A stretch of 64,000 nucleotides of DNA from the NCBI RefSeq assembly GCF_900111745.1, contig NZ_FOIJ01000016.1, positions 1-64,000 on the forward strand, in the 5' to 3' direction. Below, in pieces: positions 19,773 to 28,504 of this stretch. Each line of letters opens with the position of its first letter. Position 1 is the first letter of the stretch. This stretch comes from Stigmatella erecta. Lineage in GTDB: Bacteria; Myxococcota; Myxococcia; Myxococcales; Myxococcaceae. Made by a program: the position numbers and the translations under genes. The notes below the pieces were generated by a model, which did not search any database, was not told where the DNA came from, and saw nothing but the letters and a program-made list of their open reading frames with translations.

Positions 19773-19821
19773 CAGATTCCAGAGCTGGCTTTCCCCGGTG
19801 ACGGCAGAAGAAGCTCACCCC

Positions 19822-20466
19822 ATGGCTGGCACGGACTCACACATGCGGACCCTCACGGTTTCAGCAAGAATCACTGCTTCACTCCTCAGTGTCATGCTCA
19901 TTTCGTGTGGCTCTTCCCGCTATACCGCCCGAGCCCATCCTGAACAGCTCTCCCACTTCGTGCTCTTCATCCAAGACCAGCCCGACGGCACGGTGACTCA
20001 TTCTTGGCGGCGAGCGGAAGAAGTTGATCTTTCGCAATATTCACCCATGGCATCCCAGCACATCGTGCTCACCATGGGCCGCAAGCGTGACTGCGATGAG
20101 GAAAACCGCGAGTGCATCCGGGAGTGCATGAGCCGCCCACTTCCACAAGGTTTTGGGCATATCACTTCAGGAAGAAAGGGGCGCGGTGGCAAGGAAGAGT
20201 ACTGTAACAATAAATGTATGCAGCCGTACCTCGACTGCACGAAACTACAAGAACTAGAGCCTCATGAATTCAGTGCCGCAGACAAAGCGGTGGATTGGCT
20301 GAAGCGCCATTACAAACCGGTTTTGCTAGGAAGCGTGGTCATCATCGCAGGCGTGGCTTTCGTCGTGCTCTCCGCAGGCACGGGGCTCGTCATTCTCGCT
20401 CCAGCCGTACTCCTGGCCTCTCCCACAGCCGGGACTCAACATTACATGGTGGAGGCAGCACCATGA
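19822..20466 (+). CDS. Cys-rich lipoprotein with C-terminal membrane segment, candidate toxin
   Basis: ATG 19822 is chosen for the upstream AGAAGAAG; ATG 19843 is an alternative. A lipoprotein signal ends at SVMLISC. The 214-residue product has a central Cys cluster (RDCDEENRECIRECM, later YCNNKCMQPYLDC). It continues with FSAADKAVDWLKRHYKPVLL and a hydrophobic C-terminal segment (GSVVIIAGVAFVVLSAGTGL, then VILAPAVLLAS). The downstream gene overlaps by ATGA. The architecture and coupling resemble myxobacterial lipoprotein toxin plus immunity cassettes, but the protein is not related in sequence to the 3414-3896 lipoprotein. The membrane segment could mean a pore-forming action; that is speculation. 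Confidence 0.65.
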   Translation: MAGTDSHMRTLTVSARITASLLSVMLISCGSSRYTARAHPEQLSHFVLFIQDQPDGTVTHSWRRAEEVDLSQYSPMASQHIVLTMGRKRDCDEENRECIRECMSRPLPQGFGHITSGRKGRGGKEEYCNNKCMQPYLDCTKLQELEPHEFSAADKAVDWLKRHYKPVLLGSVVIIAGVAFVVLSAGTGLVILAPAVLLASPTAGTQHYMVEAAP

Positions 20467-21038
20467 AACTGGGAGAACTCTCTCTGGAGACTCAGGAGCT
20501 TCTTGGGCAGCATCGGGAAGCCGCCCACTCCGCTGAAGAGAAGGAGCGGTTCCTGGTGGCCATGGATGCGCTCAAGTTCATCGCTGCTACTGGCCAATCC
20601 CAGGACTTCGAAGACTATCGCAAAAGCTTGGACACCCATGCTCCCCCTCTTGTACTTGCGGCCTTCGGTACGCGCGAAGAAGCCGAGGCTTGGTTGAATG
20701 GCCATGCCAAGCCACCGCACCTTGCTTATGTCTTGATTGCTGGCGCGTATCACGTGGTCATGCATGTCCCCGACCTCAATCACCGCAGGCTGATTTCCCA
20801 TCCTGTTCTCGAGTTCTATCTCGCAGAGATGATCCGGGAAGGGATTCCCGCCCCGATGGCCACCTTCCACACGCAAGAAGAGGCGAGGACGTGGCTTGAG
20901 CATCAGTCTGAGCCGCCTCGCCAGGTCTTCATCCACATTGGCGGGGAGCCTCACCTCGTGGCGTACCACCACAGGATTGGCCTCCGCGCGATGTATCCCC
21001 TCTCCATGGCCGCACCGCTGAAACAAGCAGACGAGTGA
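20463..21038 (+). CDS. Partner (candidate immunity) protein of the upstream lipoprotein
   Basis: ATG 20463 overlaps the lipoprotein stop (ATGA). The 191-residue product (MKLGELSLETQELLGQHREA) has no signal peptide. It contains two copies of a short unit: FGTREEAEAWLNGHAKPPHL plus AYVLIAGAYHVVMHVPDL, and FHTQEEARTWLEHQSEPPRQ plus VFIHIGGEPHLVAYHH. An internal duplication of a helix-strand module is therefore clear. I know of no characterised member. Coupling to a secreted toxin-like lipoprotein suggests immunity by analogy with SitI; otherwise the function is unknown. Confidence 0.65.
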   Translation: MKLGELSLETQELLGQHREAAHSAEEKERFLVAMDALKFIAATGQSQDFEDYRKSLDTHAPPLVLAAFGTREEAEAWLNGHAKPPHLAYVLIAGAYHVVMHVPDLNHRRLISHPVLEFYLAEMIREGIPAPMATFHTQEEARTWLEHQSEPPRQVFIHIGGEPHLVAYHHRIGLRAMYPLSMAAPLKQADE

Positions 21039-21119
21039 GCACACTGGCTTCTCATCTGATAGACTGGGGTTCTTCACGAGCACTGGCCGGGGGCTCGCAC
21101 ACCTCAGGGAATCCCTGTC

Positions 21120-21752
21120 ATGAGCCTCCGGCGCCTCGCGTCCCCCTTGCTGCTGCTGTGCGTCCTTCCAGCGGCCGCCCTGGCGGAACCACCGCACCAG
21201 AAGCCCGCCGCTGAAGCGCCGCTATGTTTTCGAGGAGGGCCCTTGCCGGAGTGCCAGGGCTTCCTGTTGACGGAGTTCGCGGCCGCCATCGCGCGGCCAT
21301 CGGACTACCGCCGGCCTCCCGTCAACGCCATCTGGGAGCTGGGCTACATGCACAACCTGGAGGAGGCGCAGCTGGCGTTCGGGGGAACCCTGTTTTTCGT
21401 CTACGACGACAAGGAGCGTATCCTGTTCGGCTTCAAACCCCGGCTGCGGCGATGGTTGACGCCGTGGCTGAGCGCCGAGGTGGGCCCGGGAATCGTCCTT
21501 GGCGGAGGGAACGGCGGCAGCTTCGCCCCCTCCTACCCCGCCTTCAGTGGCCACGCGGCCCTCAACTTCGGAGACGTGGTCTCCGTGAGCGCCCAGCTGG
21601 AGGTGCTCCCGCTCACCGAGATGTCGAACGTCAATCCCCAGGGGCGGGAAGTCACTGGCTACATCGGCCTGCGTTTCGGCTCCTACGCGGGCATGGTTGC
21701 AGGTCCCCTGGCGGGTGCTTTCTTGGTGTGGGCGAACGGGGTCAGCGACTGA
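21120..21752 (+). CDS. Secreted outer-membrane beta-barrel-like protein
   Basis: ATG 21120 gives a signal peptide (MSLRRLASPLLLLCVLPAAA) cleaved near LAEPPHQ. The 210-residue product then has alternating amphipathic strands such as AIWELGYMHNLEEAQLAFGG, WLSAEVGPGIVLGGG and EVTGYIGLRFGSYAGMVAGP, as in small outer-membrane barrels. A Cys pair occurs in CFRGGPLPEC near the mature N-terminus. No specific family is recognised. It stands alone between a cassette and a YcnI-like gene. Confidence 0.75.
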   Translation: MSLRRLASPLLLLCVLPAAALAEPPHQKPAAEAPLCFRGGPLPECQGFLLTEFAAAIARPSDYRRPPVNAIWELGYMHNLEEAQLAFGGTLFFVYDDKERILFGFKPRLRRWLTPWLSAEVGPGIVLGGGNGGSFAPSYPAFSGHAALNFGDVVSVSAQLEVLPLTEMSNVNPQGREVTGYIGLRFGSYAGMVAGPLAGAFLVWANGVSD

Positions 21753-21890
21753 GCCGGCCGGGCATTGCCCTTTCCGCCGAGACGAGTGTCCGCTTCCGTG
21801 GATTCCCAGCCCTGCGACAACATGTCCCATCCCCCCGGTGCGCGCCTGGGCCCTAGAAGGCGCCTGCCACTCTTTACCGGGGGAACCTGC

Positions 21891-22598
21891 ATGAACGCAT
21901 CTCCACGTCTGTTATTGGCCGCCGTGGCCACCCTGCTGTGCACCGCCGCCGAGGCCCACATCTCTGTCCTCTCCGGGCCCTTCATCGCCGGCAATTCCCA
22001 GGAGCTCACGTTCAACATCGCCCATGGCTGCTCGGGCGTGGACACGTTCCGCATCGAGATCCACCTCCCCGAAGGCGTGACGTCGGTGCGCCCCCTGGAC
22101 TCGGTGTTTGGCAAGGCCGCCCTCTCCAAGGACGCCAACGGCGCCGTGAAGTCCGTGGTCTGGACCAAGCCCGCCGCGGAGGTGCTCCCGGGGGACACCC
22201 ACCTGTACCGCGTGGGCCTGAGCGCACTGCTGCCCAACAAGCCCTTCACCACGCTGTACTTCCCCACCTTCCAGTCCTGCCGCGCCGCGGATGGCACCGA
22301 GTCCACCGTCGAGTGGAGCGCCACCCGTGGTGGCCATGACCACGGCGGGGGAACCGGCCCCTCGGCGAATCCCGCCCCCGCGGTGTTCCTGCTTCCCGAG
22401 CGCGCCCCCGGCTGGAACAAGTACACCGTGGATCAGCACGTCCACGACATGGGGGTCTTCAAGGACGCGCAGATCGTCTGGGCGGGAAAGACCGCCTACA
22501 GCCCCAACCCCCTCGTCCGGAGCCTCATCGAGCGGGAGCCGGACACCCAGATGCTTCAGGAGATTCATCCCGGCACCGAGATCTGGATCAAATACTGA
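21891..22598 (+). CDS. YcnI-like copper-binding protein (DUF1775)
   Basis: ATG 21891 lies behind GGGGGAA. A signal peptide (MNASPRLLLAAVATLLCTAA) is followed by AHISVLSGPFIAGNSQELTF; after cleavage His becomes residue 1, the copper ligand of YcnI-type proteins. The DUF1775 core continues with FNIAHGCSGVDTFRIEIHLP. A His-rich stretch (RGGHDHGGGTG) and a C-terminal domain (DQHVHDMGVFKDAQIVWAGK) could bind further metal. The 235-residue length is normal. A small lipoprotein gene follows 9 bp downstream, suggesting a two-gene unit acting in the cell envelope. Confidence 0.85.
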   Translation: MNASPRLLLAAVATLLCTAAEAHISVLSGPFIAGNSQELTFNIAHGCSGVDTFRIEIHLPEGVTSVRPLDSVFGKAALSKDANGAVKSVVWTKPAAEVLPGDTHLYRVGLSALLPNKPFTTLYFPTFQSCRAADGTESTVEWSATRGGHDHGGGTGPSANPAPAVFLLPERAPGWNKYTVDQHVHDMGVFKDAQIVWAGKTAYSPNPLVRSLIEREPDTQMLQEIHPGTEIWIKY

Positions 22599-22607
22599 GA
22601 GGCTTCC

Positions 22608-22823
22608 ATGCGCCCCTTGCTCATCCTGACCGCCCTGTCGTGGCTGTGCGCGTGTTCCAGTGACAGCAGCACTCCGGCCCCCCCTCCGGGAGGGCCGCCG
22701 CCGGAGGTGCCCCCGCGCTCCTCCGTGGAGGCCCCTCCCACCGCCCAGCTCGATGCGGAGCTGAAGCCCTCCGCCTTCCAGGCCGGGGCGGGCCTGCCGG
22801 CCTCCCTCAAGCCGCCCCAATGA
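22608..22823 (+). CDS. Small Pro-rich lipoprotein
   Basis: The 71-residue product has a lipoprotein signal (MRPLLILTALSWLCAC) and a Pro/Ser-rich remainder (PAPPPGGPPPEVPPRS). It starts 9 bp after the YcnI-like gene and is probably in the same transcript. No domain is recognised. It may be an envelope accessory of the copper protein; that is inference from position. Confidence 0.65.
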   Translation: MRPLLILTALSWLCACSSDSSTPAPPPGGPPPEVPPRSSVEAPPTAQLDAELKPSAFQAGAGLPASLKPPQ

Positions 22824-22885
22824 AGCCCGGCCGCGCCGGGGGGAGAAGGGTTGAGGTCCCCCGGCCCGGTCACTAGCTTGCCCCC

Positions 22886-23203
22886 ATGAGCCCTGCTCGC
22901 CCTGTTCGCCCTCCGTGGAAAGCCGGCGTGGTGCTGGTGTGCCGGAAGTGTTCCGGCAACAAGACGCTGGATTTGCGCGGCTGGCTCAAGGACCGGCTCA
23001 AGGAGGATGGCCACAAGGGCCAGATCCGCATCCTTCGCGTGGGCTGCCTGGACATCTGTCCCAAGAAGCGCGTGATGGCCCTGGTGCAGCCGCTGCCGGG
23101 CCATGCCGGGGGCGGCTGTTTCGCGGTGGAGCCGAAGGAGGAGGGGGAGGACTTCTACCGCCAGGTGCTGAAGCTCCTGGAGAAGGCCCCCTCCCCACGT
23201 TAG
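22886..23203 (+). CDS. Thioredoxin-fold [2Fe-2S] ferredoxin-like protein
   Basis: The 105-residue product has VVLVCRKCSGNKTLDLRGWL near the N-terminus and VGCLDICPKKRVMALVQP in the middle. The Cys pairs (C-x2-C and C-x3-C) and the strand-helix order match (2Fe-2S) ferredoxin-like proteins of the thioredoxin clan, such as the CbiX-associated or NuoE-like type. It has no signal peptide, so it is cytoplasmic. The redox partner is unknown and no neighbour suggests one. Confidence 0.75.
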   Translation: MSPARPVRPPWKAGVVLVCRKCSGNKTLDLRGWLKDRLKEDGHKGQIRILRVGCLDICPKKRVMALVQPLPGHAGGGCFAVEPKEEGEDFYRQVLKLLEKAPSPR

Positions 23204-23206
23204 GCC

Positions 23207-24061
23207 TCAGCGGCCCTGCTGCTGGAAGGTGTCACACGCCTCGAGCGTGCCCTGCTCCAGGCCCCGGCGGAACCAGGCGACGCGCTGCGCCGAGGAGCCG
23301 TGGGTGAAGGACTCGGGCACCACGTGCCCCCCCGCCCGGCGTTGCAGGGTGTCATCCCCGATGGCCGAGGCCGCGTTGAGCCCCTCCTCCACATCCCCCG
23401 GCTCCAGCACCTGGCGCTGCTGCTGGGCGTGGTGGGCCCAGATGCCGGCGTAGCAGTCCGCCTGCAGTTCCTGGAGCACGGACAGGGCGTTGGCATCCGC
23501 CCGGCTCCGGGCCCGCAGCTGCTGCACCCGCTGCGAGGTGCCCATCAGGTTCTGCACGTGGTGTCCCACCTCATGCGCCACCACGTACGCCTGCGCGAAG
23601 TCCCCGGAGGCGCCCAGCCGCCGGTCCAGCTCTCCGAAGAAGGTCAGGTCCAGGTACACCCGCTGGTCCCCCGGACAATAGAAGGGGCCCACCGCGCTCT
23701 CTTGGAAGCCGCAGGCGGACTCCACCGCGTCCGAGAAGAGCACGAGGCGCGGCTCCTCATAGGTGACGCCCACCCCGGAGAGCAGCGCGGGCCAGGTGTC
23801 CTCGGTGTCCGCCAGGATGACGGAGACGAACTCCTTGAGGGGCTCCTGGGCCGGGTCCACCGGCGCCCCCGAGCCTCCCACCCCGGAGGAGGGGGACTGG
23901 GGCGCCTGGGACACGAAGTCCCCCGGGTCGCCGCCCAGCAGGTACACCAGCACCGCGATGACCAGCGTCGCCGCCCCGCCTCCCACCGCCAGCGGGCGCC
24001 CCGCGCCCATGCCCCGGCGATCCTCGATGTTCGAGCTGCGACGGCCTCCTTGCCACCTCAT
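23207..24061 (-). CDS. Neutral zinc metallopeptidase (YpfJ/KPN_02809 family)
   Basis: ATG 24061 (MRWQGGRRSSNIEDRRGMGA) matches the family's usual start, which carries R-SxNIEDRRG before a single membrane span (LAVGGGAATLVIAVLVYLLG). The periplasmic part of the 284-residue protein has CGFQESAVGPFYCPGDQRVYLD split by Cys, and the zinc site VAHEVGHHVQNLMG (HExxH), followed by ELQADCYAGIWAHH with the third ligand Glu. This is a complete family architecture. The substrate is unknown. It converges on the ferredoxin-like gene with 3 bp between. Confidence 0.92.
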   Translation of the reverse strand: MRWQGGRRSSNIEDRRGMGAGRPLAVGGGAATLVIAVLVYLLGGDPGDFVSQAPQSPSSGVGGSGAPVDPAQEPLKEFVSVILADTEDTWPALLSGVGVTYEEPRLVLFSDAVESACGFQESAVGPFYCPGDQRVYLDLTFFGELDRRLGASGDFAQAYVVAHEVGHHVQNLMGTSQRVQQLRARSRADANALSVLQELQADCYAGIWAHHAQQQRQVLEPGDVEEGLNAASAIGDDTLQRRAGGHVVPESFTHGSSAQRVAWFRRGLEQGTLEACDTFQQQGR

Positions 24062-24449
24062 GGGACACCCCTCCTGTCCCCTCCCAAGGTAGGCAGCCCC
24101 CTTGCCTCTATCGACCCGCCCCGTTCCCTCCCGGGAGCGGGCCTGAACGGGGGGCAGGCCGCCGGGCGGGCGCCTGATTTCATCGGGGGTGATGATTTCC
24201 CGGCTGGCCATTTTCACGCATCGCCCTCATGCCGGTGAACCCGAGACAGGCCCGTGAAACAAACCCACACATTCACCGCATGTTTTCCAGGCGCGGTGGA
24301 GCATTAAGTCCCGCCTGTTGTGTAGCGCCATCCGTCACAACCCGGGCGCAAGGCTTTGAAGACAATCTTCATTCCTTGCTCAAATAAGCTGTTGCTCCCT
24401 GTTCCATGCCTGTATCATCCCGTCCGCCGAACCGACAGGAGCCCCATCC
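24062..24449. other. 388-bp non-coding divergent region
   Basis: No convincing gene is present. The half nearer 24450 is A/T-richer, around 24290-24420 (for example CTTTGAAGACAATCTTCATTC and CAAATAAGC). This is the expected promoter of the secreted protein at 24450. A small dyad GAAGA/TCTTC lies at 24358-24370. CAGGAG at about 24436 serves as ribosome binding site for ATG 24450. The half nearer 24062 is GC-rich and shows nothing specific. Confidence 0.5.
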
Positions 24450-25646
24450 ATGCGCCCTCTCCCCTTGTCTCTTGGCTTTCCCTCTCCCCGTCTCTCGCGT
24501 GTGAAAGACAGTCTTTCCAAGCTGCTGCTGGCCGTGAGCCTTTGCGGTCCCCTGGCCGCGAGTGCCCATACCGTCGTCATCACCGTGGACCTGGAGCCCA
24601 TCGAGGATGCGATGGTGACCTCCGCGATGCCGTACACCAACTACGGACATCAGCCGAGCTTCGAGATTTCCCCGGTCTGGCGCCCCTTCGTCGATTACTC
24701 CCGCGAGAGCTTCCTGAAGTTCGACCTGAGCGGGATTCCCGAGGGCGTCCAGGTGCTCTCCGCCAGGCTTCAGGCCACGGCGTACGATGGTTTCGCCTAC
24801 GGGGGAGACGGCAGCGTTTACACACATTTCGTACCGGATGACTCCTGGAGCGAAGGTTCCCTCATCTGGCTCAACAAGCCCGCCATTTCGGGGCAAGCCC
24901 TGGGCTCCTGGTGGCTCTGGTATGACTTCCGGAACGGGCAGCCCCGGCCGGAGCAGTTCGGCAGCGCCGAGTCCGCGGCGCTCGCCGCCCAGGTCCAGGC
25001 CGAGGCGGACCAGGACAACCTCTTGAGCCTACGGCTGTCCTCGTCTGGGTATGAGACGTTTTATCACTCGTCCGAGTCCGCCGATGCCACCAAGCGCCCC
25101 AAGCTGCGCGTCCGCTACTCGGCCCCGGCTTGCAGCTTCGAGCGGCCCGCGCCCACGCTGACCGTGAATGGTTCCCTGGAGATGACGCTGGAGTGCGGCG
25201 CGAGCACCTGGCAGGACCCGGGCGCCTCGGCCACGGATGCCTGCGGCCCCGTGACGGTGGAGCGCTACAACTCGGGCGAGGATGCCTACGGCCCCGGCCC
25301 CAACCCGAACGCCGAGGGCACCTACTCGGTGCAGTACATCGCCCGGAACAACAACGGTGAAGCGAGCGCCGTGCGCACCGTCGCCGTGCAGGACACCCTG
25401 GCGCCCCAGCTCGCCTTGAACGGCGAGCCGGAGATGACGCACACGTGCGGCACCGCGTTCGTGGATCCCGGCGTCACGGCCCAGGACGTGTGCTACGGCG
25501 ACCTCACGCACTCGGTGCAGGTCTTCGGGTATGTGAATGGCTGGGTCCCCGGCACCTATACGGTCGAATACGTCGTCACGGACGGCGGCGGCAACGCGGC
25601 CGCGCCCCTGACGCGCACGGTGACCGTGGCCCACTGCCCCTGGTAA
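24450..25646 (+). CDS. Secreted DNRLRE-domain protein with two Ig-like (DUF5011) repeats
   Basis: ATG 24450 follows CAGGAG. A signal peptide ends near LCGPLAASAHT. Residues ~40-230 form a DNRLRE/CBM96-like domain (YTNYGHQPSFEISP, ESFLKFDLSGIPEG, LSARLQATAYDG). Two related Ig-like repeats follow: LTVNGSLEMTLECGASTWQD with PGASATDACGPVTV, and LALNGEPEMTHTCGTAFVDP with GVTAQDVCYGDLT. Such proteins are secreted and often bind polysaccharide. No catalytic domain is seen. The strong leader and isolated position suggest its own promoter. Confidence 0.85.
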   Translation: MRPLPLSLGFPSPRLSRVKDSLSKLLLAVSLCGPLAASAHTVVITVDLEPIEDAMVTSAMPYTNYGHQPSFEISPVWRPFVDYSRESFLKFDLSGIPEGVQVLSARLQATAYDGFAYGGDGSVYTHFVPDDSWSEGSLIWLNKPAISGQALGSWWLWYDFRNGQPRPEQFGSAESAALAAQVQAEADQDNLLSLRLSSSGYETFYHSSESADATKRPKLRVRYSAPACSFERPAPTLTVNGSLEMTLECGASTWQDPGASATDACGPVTVERYNSGEDAYGPGPNPNAEGTYSVQYIARNNNGEASAVRTVAVQDTLAPQLALNGEPEMTHTCGTAFVDPGVTAQDVCYGDLTHSVQVFGYVNGWVPGTYTVEYVVTDGGGNAAAPLTRTVTVAHCPW

Positions 25647-25750
25647 GCGCTCCCTCGGACGGCGGCCCCCGCAGCAGCCGGGCAGGCAGGCTGCCGTCCC
25701 TCGTGGGCCGGGCAAGCAAGACGTAGGGACAATTCCTACGTTGTGGGTGA

Positions 25751-26626
25751 ATGTTCCGAGCCCTGCTGGCCCGTTGGAAGAACTCCCTCAAGCACCTGCG
25801 CCCCACGCGGGTGTCCGCCGAGCGCGCGAAGATCGCCGTGGCGCAGGTGGACTACGCCTACGCCAACAAGGTCGTCGCCCTGAAGAACGTGAACCTCAAC
25901 GTTCACTCGGGGGAGTTCGTCTGTCTGCTGGGCCCCTCGGGCTGTGGCAAGTCCACGCTCCTGTATGCGCTGGCCGGGCAGCTCGTGCCCACCGGCGGCA
26001 CCGTCTCCATCGATGACCAGCAGATTCGCGGGCCCGGGCCCGACCGGCTCCTCATGTTCCAGGAGGCCGCGCTGTTTCCGTGGATGACGGTGCTGGGCAA
26101 CCTCCAGTTCGCCCTCGCCGCGCGCGGGGTGCCCCGGGCCGAGCGCAAGGCGCGGGCGCTCGAGTTCATCCAGCGCGTGCACCTGTCCGGCTTCGAGAAC
26201 ACCCTGCCCCACCAGCTCTCCGGCGGCATGAAGATGCGGGTGAGCCTGGCGCGGGCGCTCGCCACGGACCCCGCCGTGCTGCTGATGGACGAGCCCTTCG
26301 GCGCGCTGGATGCCCAGACGCGCATCCACATGCAGGAGCTGTTGCAGTCCATCTGGCTGCGCACCCGCAAGACGGTGGTGTTCGTCACCCACGACGTGCA
26401 CGAGGCGCTGATGCTCGGCACCCGGGTGGTGCTCATGGCGCCGCGCCCCGGCCGCATCGTGCAGGACCTGGAGGTCCACCTGCCCATGCCCCGCTCGCTG
26501 GAGGACCGCTCGCTCAACGAGATGGCCCGGTACCTGCGCATGCAAATGCGCCAGGTGGATGCGCCCACCTCGAGTTCCGCGTTCGCGTCCCTGGACTCCG
26601 GTGAGCCGGCGAGCCTGCATCATTAG
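25751..26626 (+). CDS. ABC transporter ATP-binding protein (SsuB/TauB/NrtD-like)
   Basis: The 291-residue product starts MFRALLARWKNSLKHLRPTR. It has Walker A (LGPSGCGKSTLLYALAG), the Q-loop (LLMFQEAALFPWMTVLGNLQ), a signature written LSGGMKMRVSLARALATDP, Walker B (VLLMDEPFGALD) and the H-loop (VVFVTHDVHEALML). The sequence is of the nitrate/sulfonate/taurine importer type. The permease and binding protein follow, so this is the first gene of a complete importer operon. The N-terminal ~30 residues are an extension over the usual family start. Confidence 0.9.
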   Translation: MFRALLARWKNSLKHLRPTRVSAERAKIAVAQVDYAYANKVVALKNVNLNVHSGEFVCLLGPSGCGKSTLLYALAGQLVPTGGTVSIDDQQIRGPGPDRLLMFQEAALFPWMTVLGNLQFALAARGVPRAERKARALEFIQRVHLSGFENTLPHQLSGGMKMRVSLARALATDPAVLLMDEPFGALDAQTRIHMQELLQSIWLRTRKTVVFVTHDVHEALMLGTRVVLMAPRPGRIVQDLEVHLPMPRSLEDRSLNEMARYLRMQMRQVDAPTSSSAFASLDSGEPASLHH

Positions 26627-26652
26627 CAAGAGCCAGGAGCAAGGAGCGGCAC

Positions 26653-27414
26653 ATGAAGCGCTGGGCACAGAAGCTGGGAATGCTGGTGCTGCTGCTGGGC
26701 GTCTGGGAGCTGCTGGCGCGCTCCGGCCTCTGGTCCCCTCACCTCTTCCCGGGGCCGGTGACGGTAGTCCAAAGCCTCGTGCACCTGGTGGCCACCGGGC
26801 AGATGGGCGGCGCGGTGCTGCGCTCCCTGGGGCGGCTGGGGCGCGCGTACCTCATCTCGGTGGGCATCGGCGTGCCCCTGGGCCTGGCCATCGCCCGGCT
26901 GTCGTTCTTCCGCGAGGCGGTGAAGCCCGTGGTGGCGGGCTTGCAGGCCCTGCCCTCCATCTGCTGGCTGCCGCTGGCGCTCCTGTGGTTTGGCCTCAAT
27001 GACTCGGCCATCCTCTTCGTCGTCGTCATGGGCAGCGTGCTCGCCATCGCCATCGCCGTGGAGGATGGGGTGAAGAGCATCGACCCCCAGCTCATCCGCG
27101 TGGCCCACACGCTGGGGGTGCGGGGCGCCCGCTTCTCGTTCGGCGTGCTGCTGCCCGCGGCCCTGCCGGGCATCATCACCGGGCTGAAGCTGGGGTGGAG
27201 CTTCGCCTGGCGCGCGCTGCTCGCGGGCGAGCTGCTCTTCGTCTCGGGCGGCCTGGGGCAGCTGCTCACGCTGGGCCGGGAGCTCATGGACGTGCCGCAG
27301 GTGATGGCGGTGATGCTGGCCATCATCGCCCTGGGCATGCTCGTGGACCGGCTCCTCTTCCAGACGGTGGAGACGCGGGTGCGGCGGCGCTGGGGCCTGC
27401 AGCCCCAGCTGTGA
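26653..27414 (+). CDS. ABC transporter permease (SsuC/TauC-like)
   Basis: ATG 26653 follows AAGGAG. The 253-residue product has about six membrane segments and the ATPase-contact loop VAHTLGVRGARFSFGVLLPA, plus LPSICWLPLALLWFGLNDSA, the typical block of sulfonate/nitrate permeases. It lies 26 bp after the ATPase gene and just before the binding-protein gene. Confidence 0.92.
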   Translation: MKRWAQKLGMLVLLLGVWELLARSGLWSPHLFPGPVTVVQSLVHLVATGQMGGAVLRSLGRLGRAYLISVGIGVPLGLAIARLSFFREAVKPVVAGLQALPSICWLPLALLWFGLNDSAILFVVVMGSVLAIAIAVEDGVKSIDPQLIRVAHTLGVRGARFSFGVLLPAALPGIITGLKLGWSFAWRALLAGELLFVSGGLGQLLTLGRELMDVPQVMAVMLAIIALGMLVDRLLFQTVETRVRRRWGLQPQL

Positions 27415-27466
27415 GGTGGCCGACGCCCGGCGCCTGGGGCGATTGCCTCCCGCCCCCGGCAAGGCG

Positions 27467-28480
27467 ATGTGCACGGCGATGGACGTGCATCGCCGCCGCT
27501 GTCTCGTGGGCCTGTTGGCCCTGTCCGCCACCCCCTGGCTGGGCTGCAAGAAGGCTCCGAAGGACGGGGGCCCGCTGCGCCTGGGCTTCTTCCCCAACAT
27601 CACCCATGCGCAGGCGCTCGTGGGCAACGCCGAGGGCGCCTTCGCCGCCGGGCCCGGCGTGGGGCCCCTGGAGGTGAAGCAGTTCAACGCGGGGCCCGCC
27701 GCCATGGAGGCCCTGGTGGCCGGCTCCCTGGACGTCTCGTATGTGGGCACCGGCCCCGCCATCAACACCTTCCTCAAGGCGGGCCGGGAGCTGCGCATCA
27801 TCGCCGGCGCGGTGAACGGGGGCGCGGTGTTCGTCACCCGCACGGTGAAGACGCCCGAGGGGCTCAAGGGAAAGAAGCTGGCCTCGCCCCAGATTGGCAA
27901 CACCCAGGACATCGCGCTGCGCTACTGGCTGAAGCAGCAGGGGCTGCGCGCCACCGGGGGCCCGGATGACGACGTGCAGGTGTTTCCCCTGACCAACCCG
28001 GACATCCTCGGCCAGTACCTCCATGGCGGAATCGAGGGGGCCTGGGTGCCCGAGCCCTGGGGCTCGCGCATGCTCACCGAGGGCGGCGGCCACATCCTCG
28101 TGGACGAGCGGGACTTGTGGCCCGGGCGAAGCTTCCCCACCACCGTGGTGGTGGCCACGAAGCGCGCCGTGGAGACGCGCAGGCCCCAGCTCGTGGCCCT
28201 GCTGCGCGCGCACGTGCGGCTGACGGAGCGCTGGCGCGCGAACCCCGCGCAGTTCCAGGACGAGGTGAATGCCGCCTTGAGCCTGCTCACCCACAAGCCC
28301 CTGCGCGCCGAGGTGCTGAAGGCCGCGTTCTCCCGGCTGGAGCCCTCGCTGGAGCCGGGCGGCGCGGCCCTGGCCGCCGCGGCACGGCATGCCCGGGAGC
28401 TGAACTACCTCACCAGCGATGACATCTCGGGGCTGGTGGACCTCAGCCTGCTCGGCGAGGCGCGCGTCCCAGCCCCCTGA
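27467..28480 (+). CDS. ABC transporter substrate-binding lipoprotein (SsuA/NrtA-like)
   Basis: ATG 27467 or 27479 gives a lipoprotein signal (RRRCLVGLLALSATPWLGC). The mature part of the ~337-residue protein has LRLGFFPNITHAQALVGNAE, DVSYVGTGPAINTFLKAG and LYWL-type closing-hinge segments such as TQDIALRYWLKQQGL, typical of NMT1/SsuA-like proteins. It completes the importer operon. Aliphatic sulfonate, taurine or nitrate are possible ligands; the sequence does not decide. Confidence 0.88.
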   Translation: MCTAMDVHRRRCLVGLLALSATPWLGCKKAPKDGGPLRLGFFPNITHAQALVGNAEGAFAAGPGVGPLEVKQFNAGPAAMEALVAGSLDVSYVGTGPAINTFLKAGRELRIIAGAVNGGAVFVTRTVKTPEGLKGKKLASPQIGNTQDIALRYWLKQQGLRATGGPDDDVQVFPLTNPDILGQYLHGGIEGAWVPEPWGSRMLTEGGGHILVDERDLWPGRSFPTTVVVATKRAVETRRPQLVALLRAHVRLTERWRANPAQFQDEVNAALSLLTHKPLRAEVLKAAFSRLEPSLEPGGAALAAAARHARELNYLTSDDISGLVDLSLLGEARVPAP

Positions 28481-28504
28481 GGTGCCACCGTCAGGGGCCC
28501 TGCG

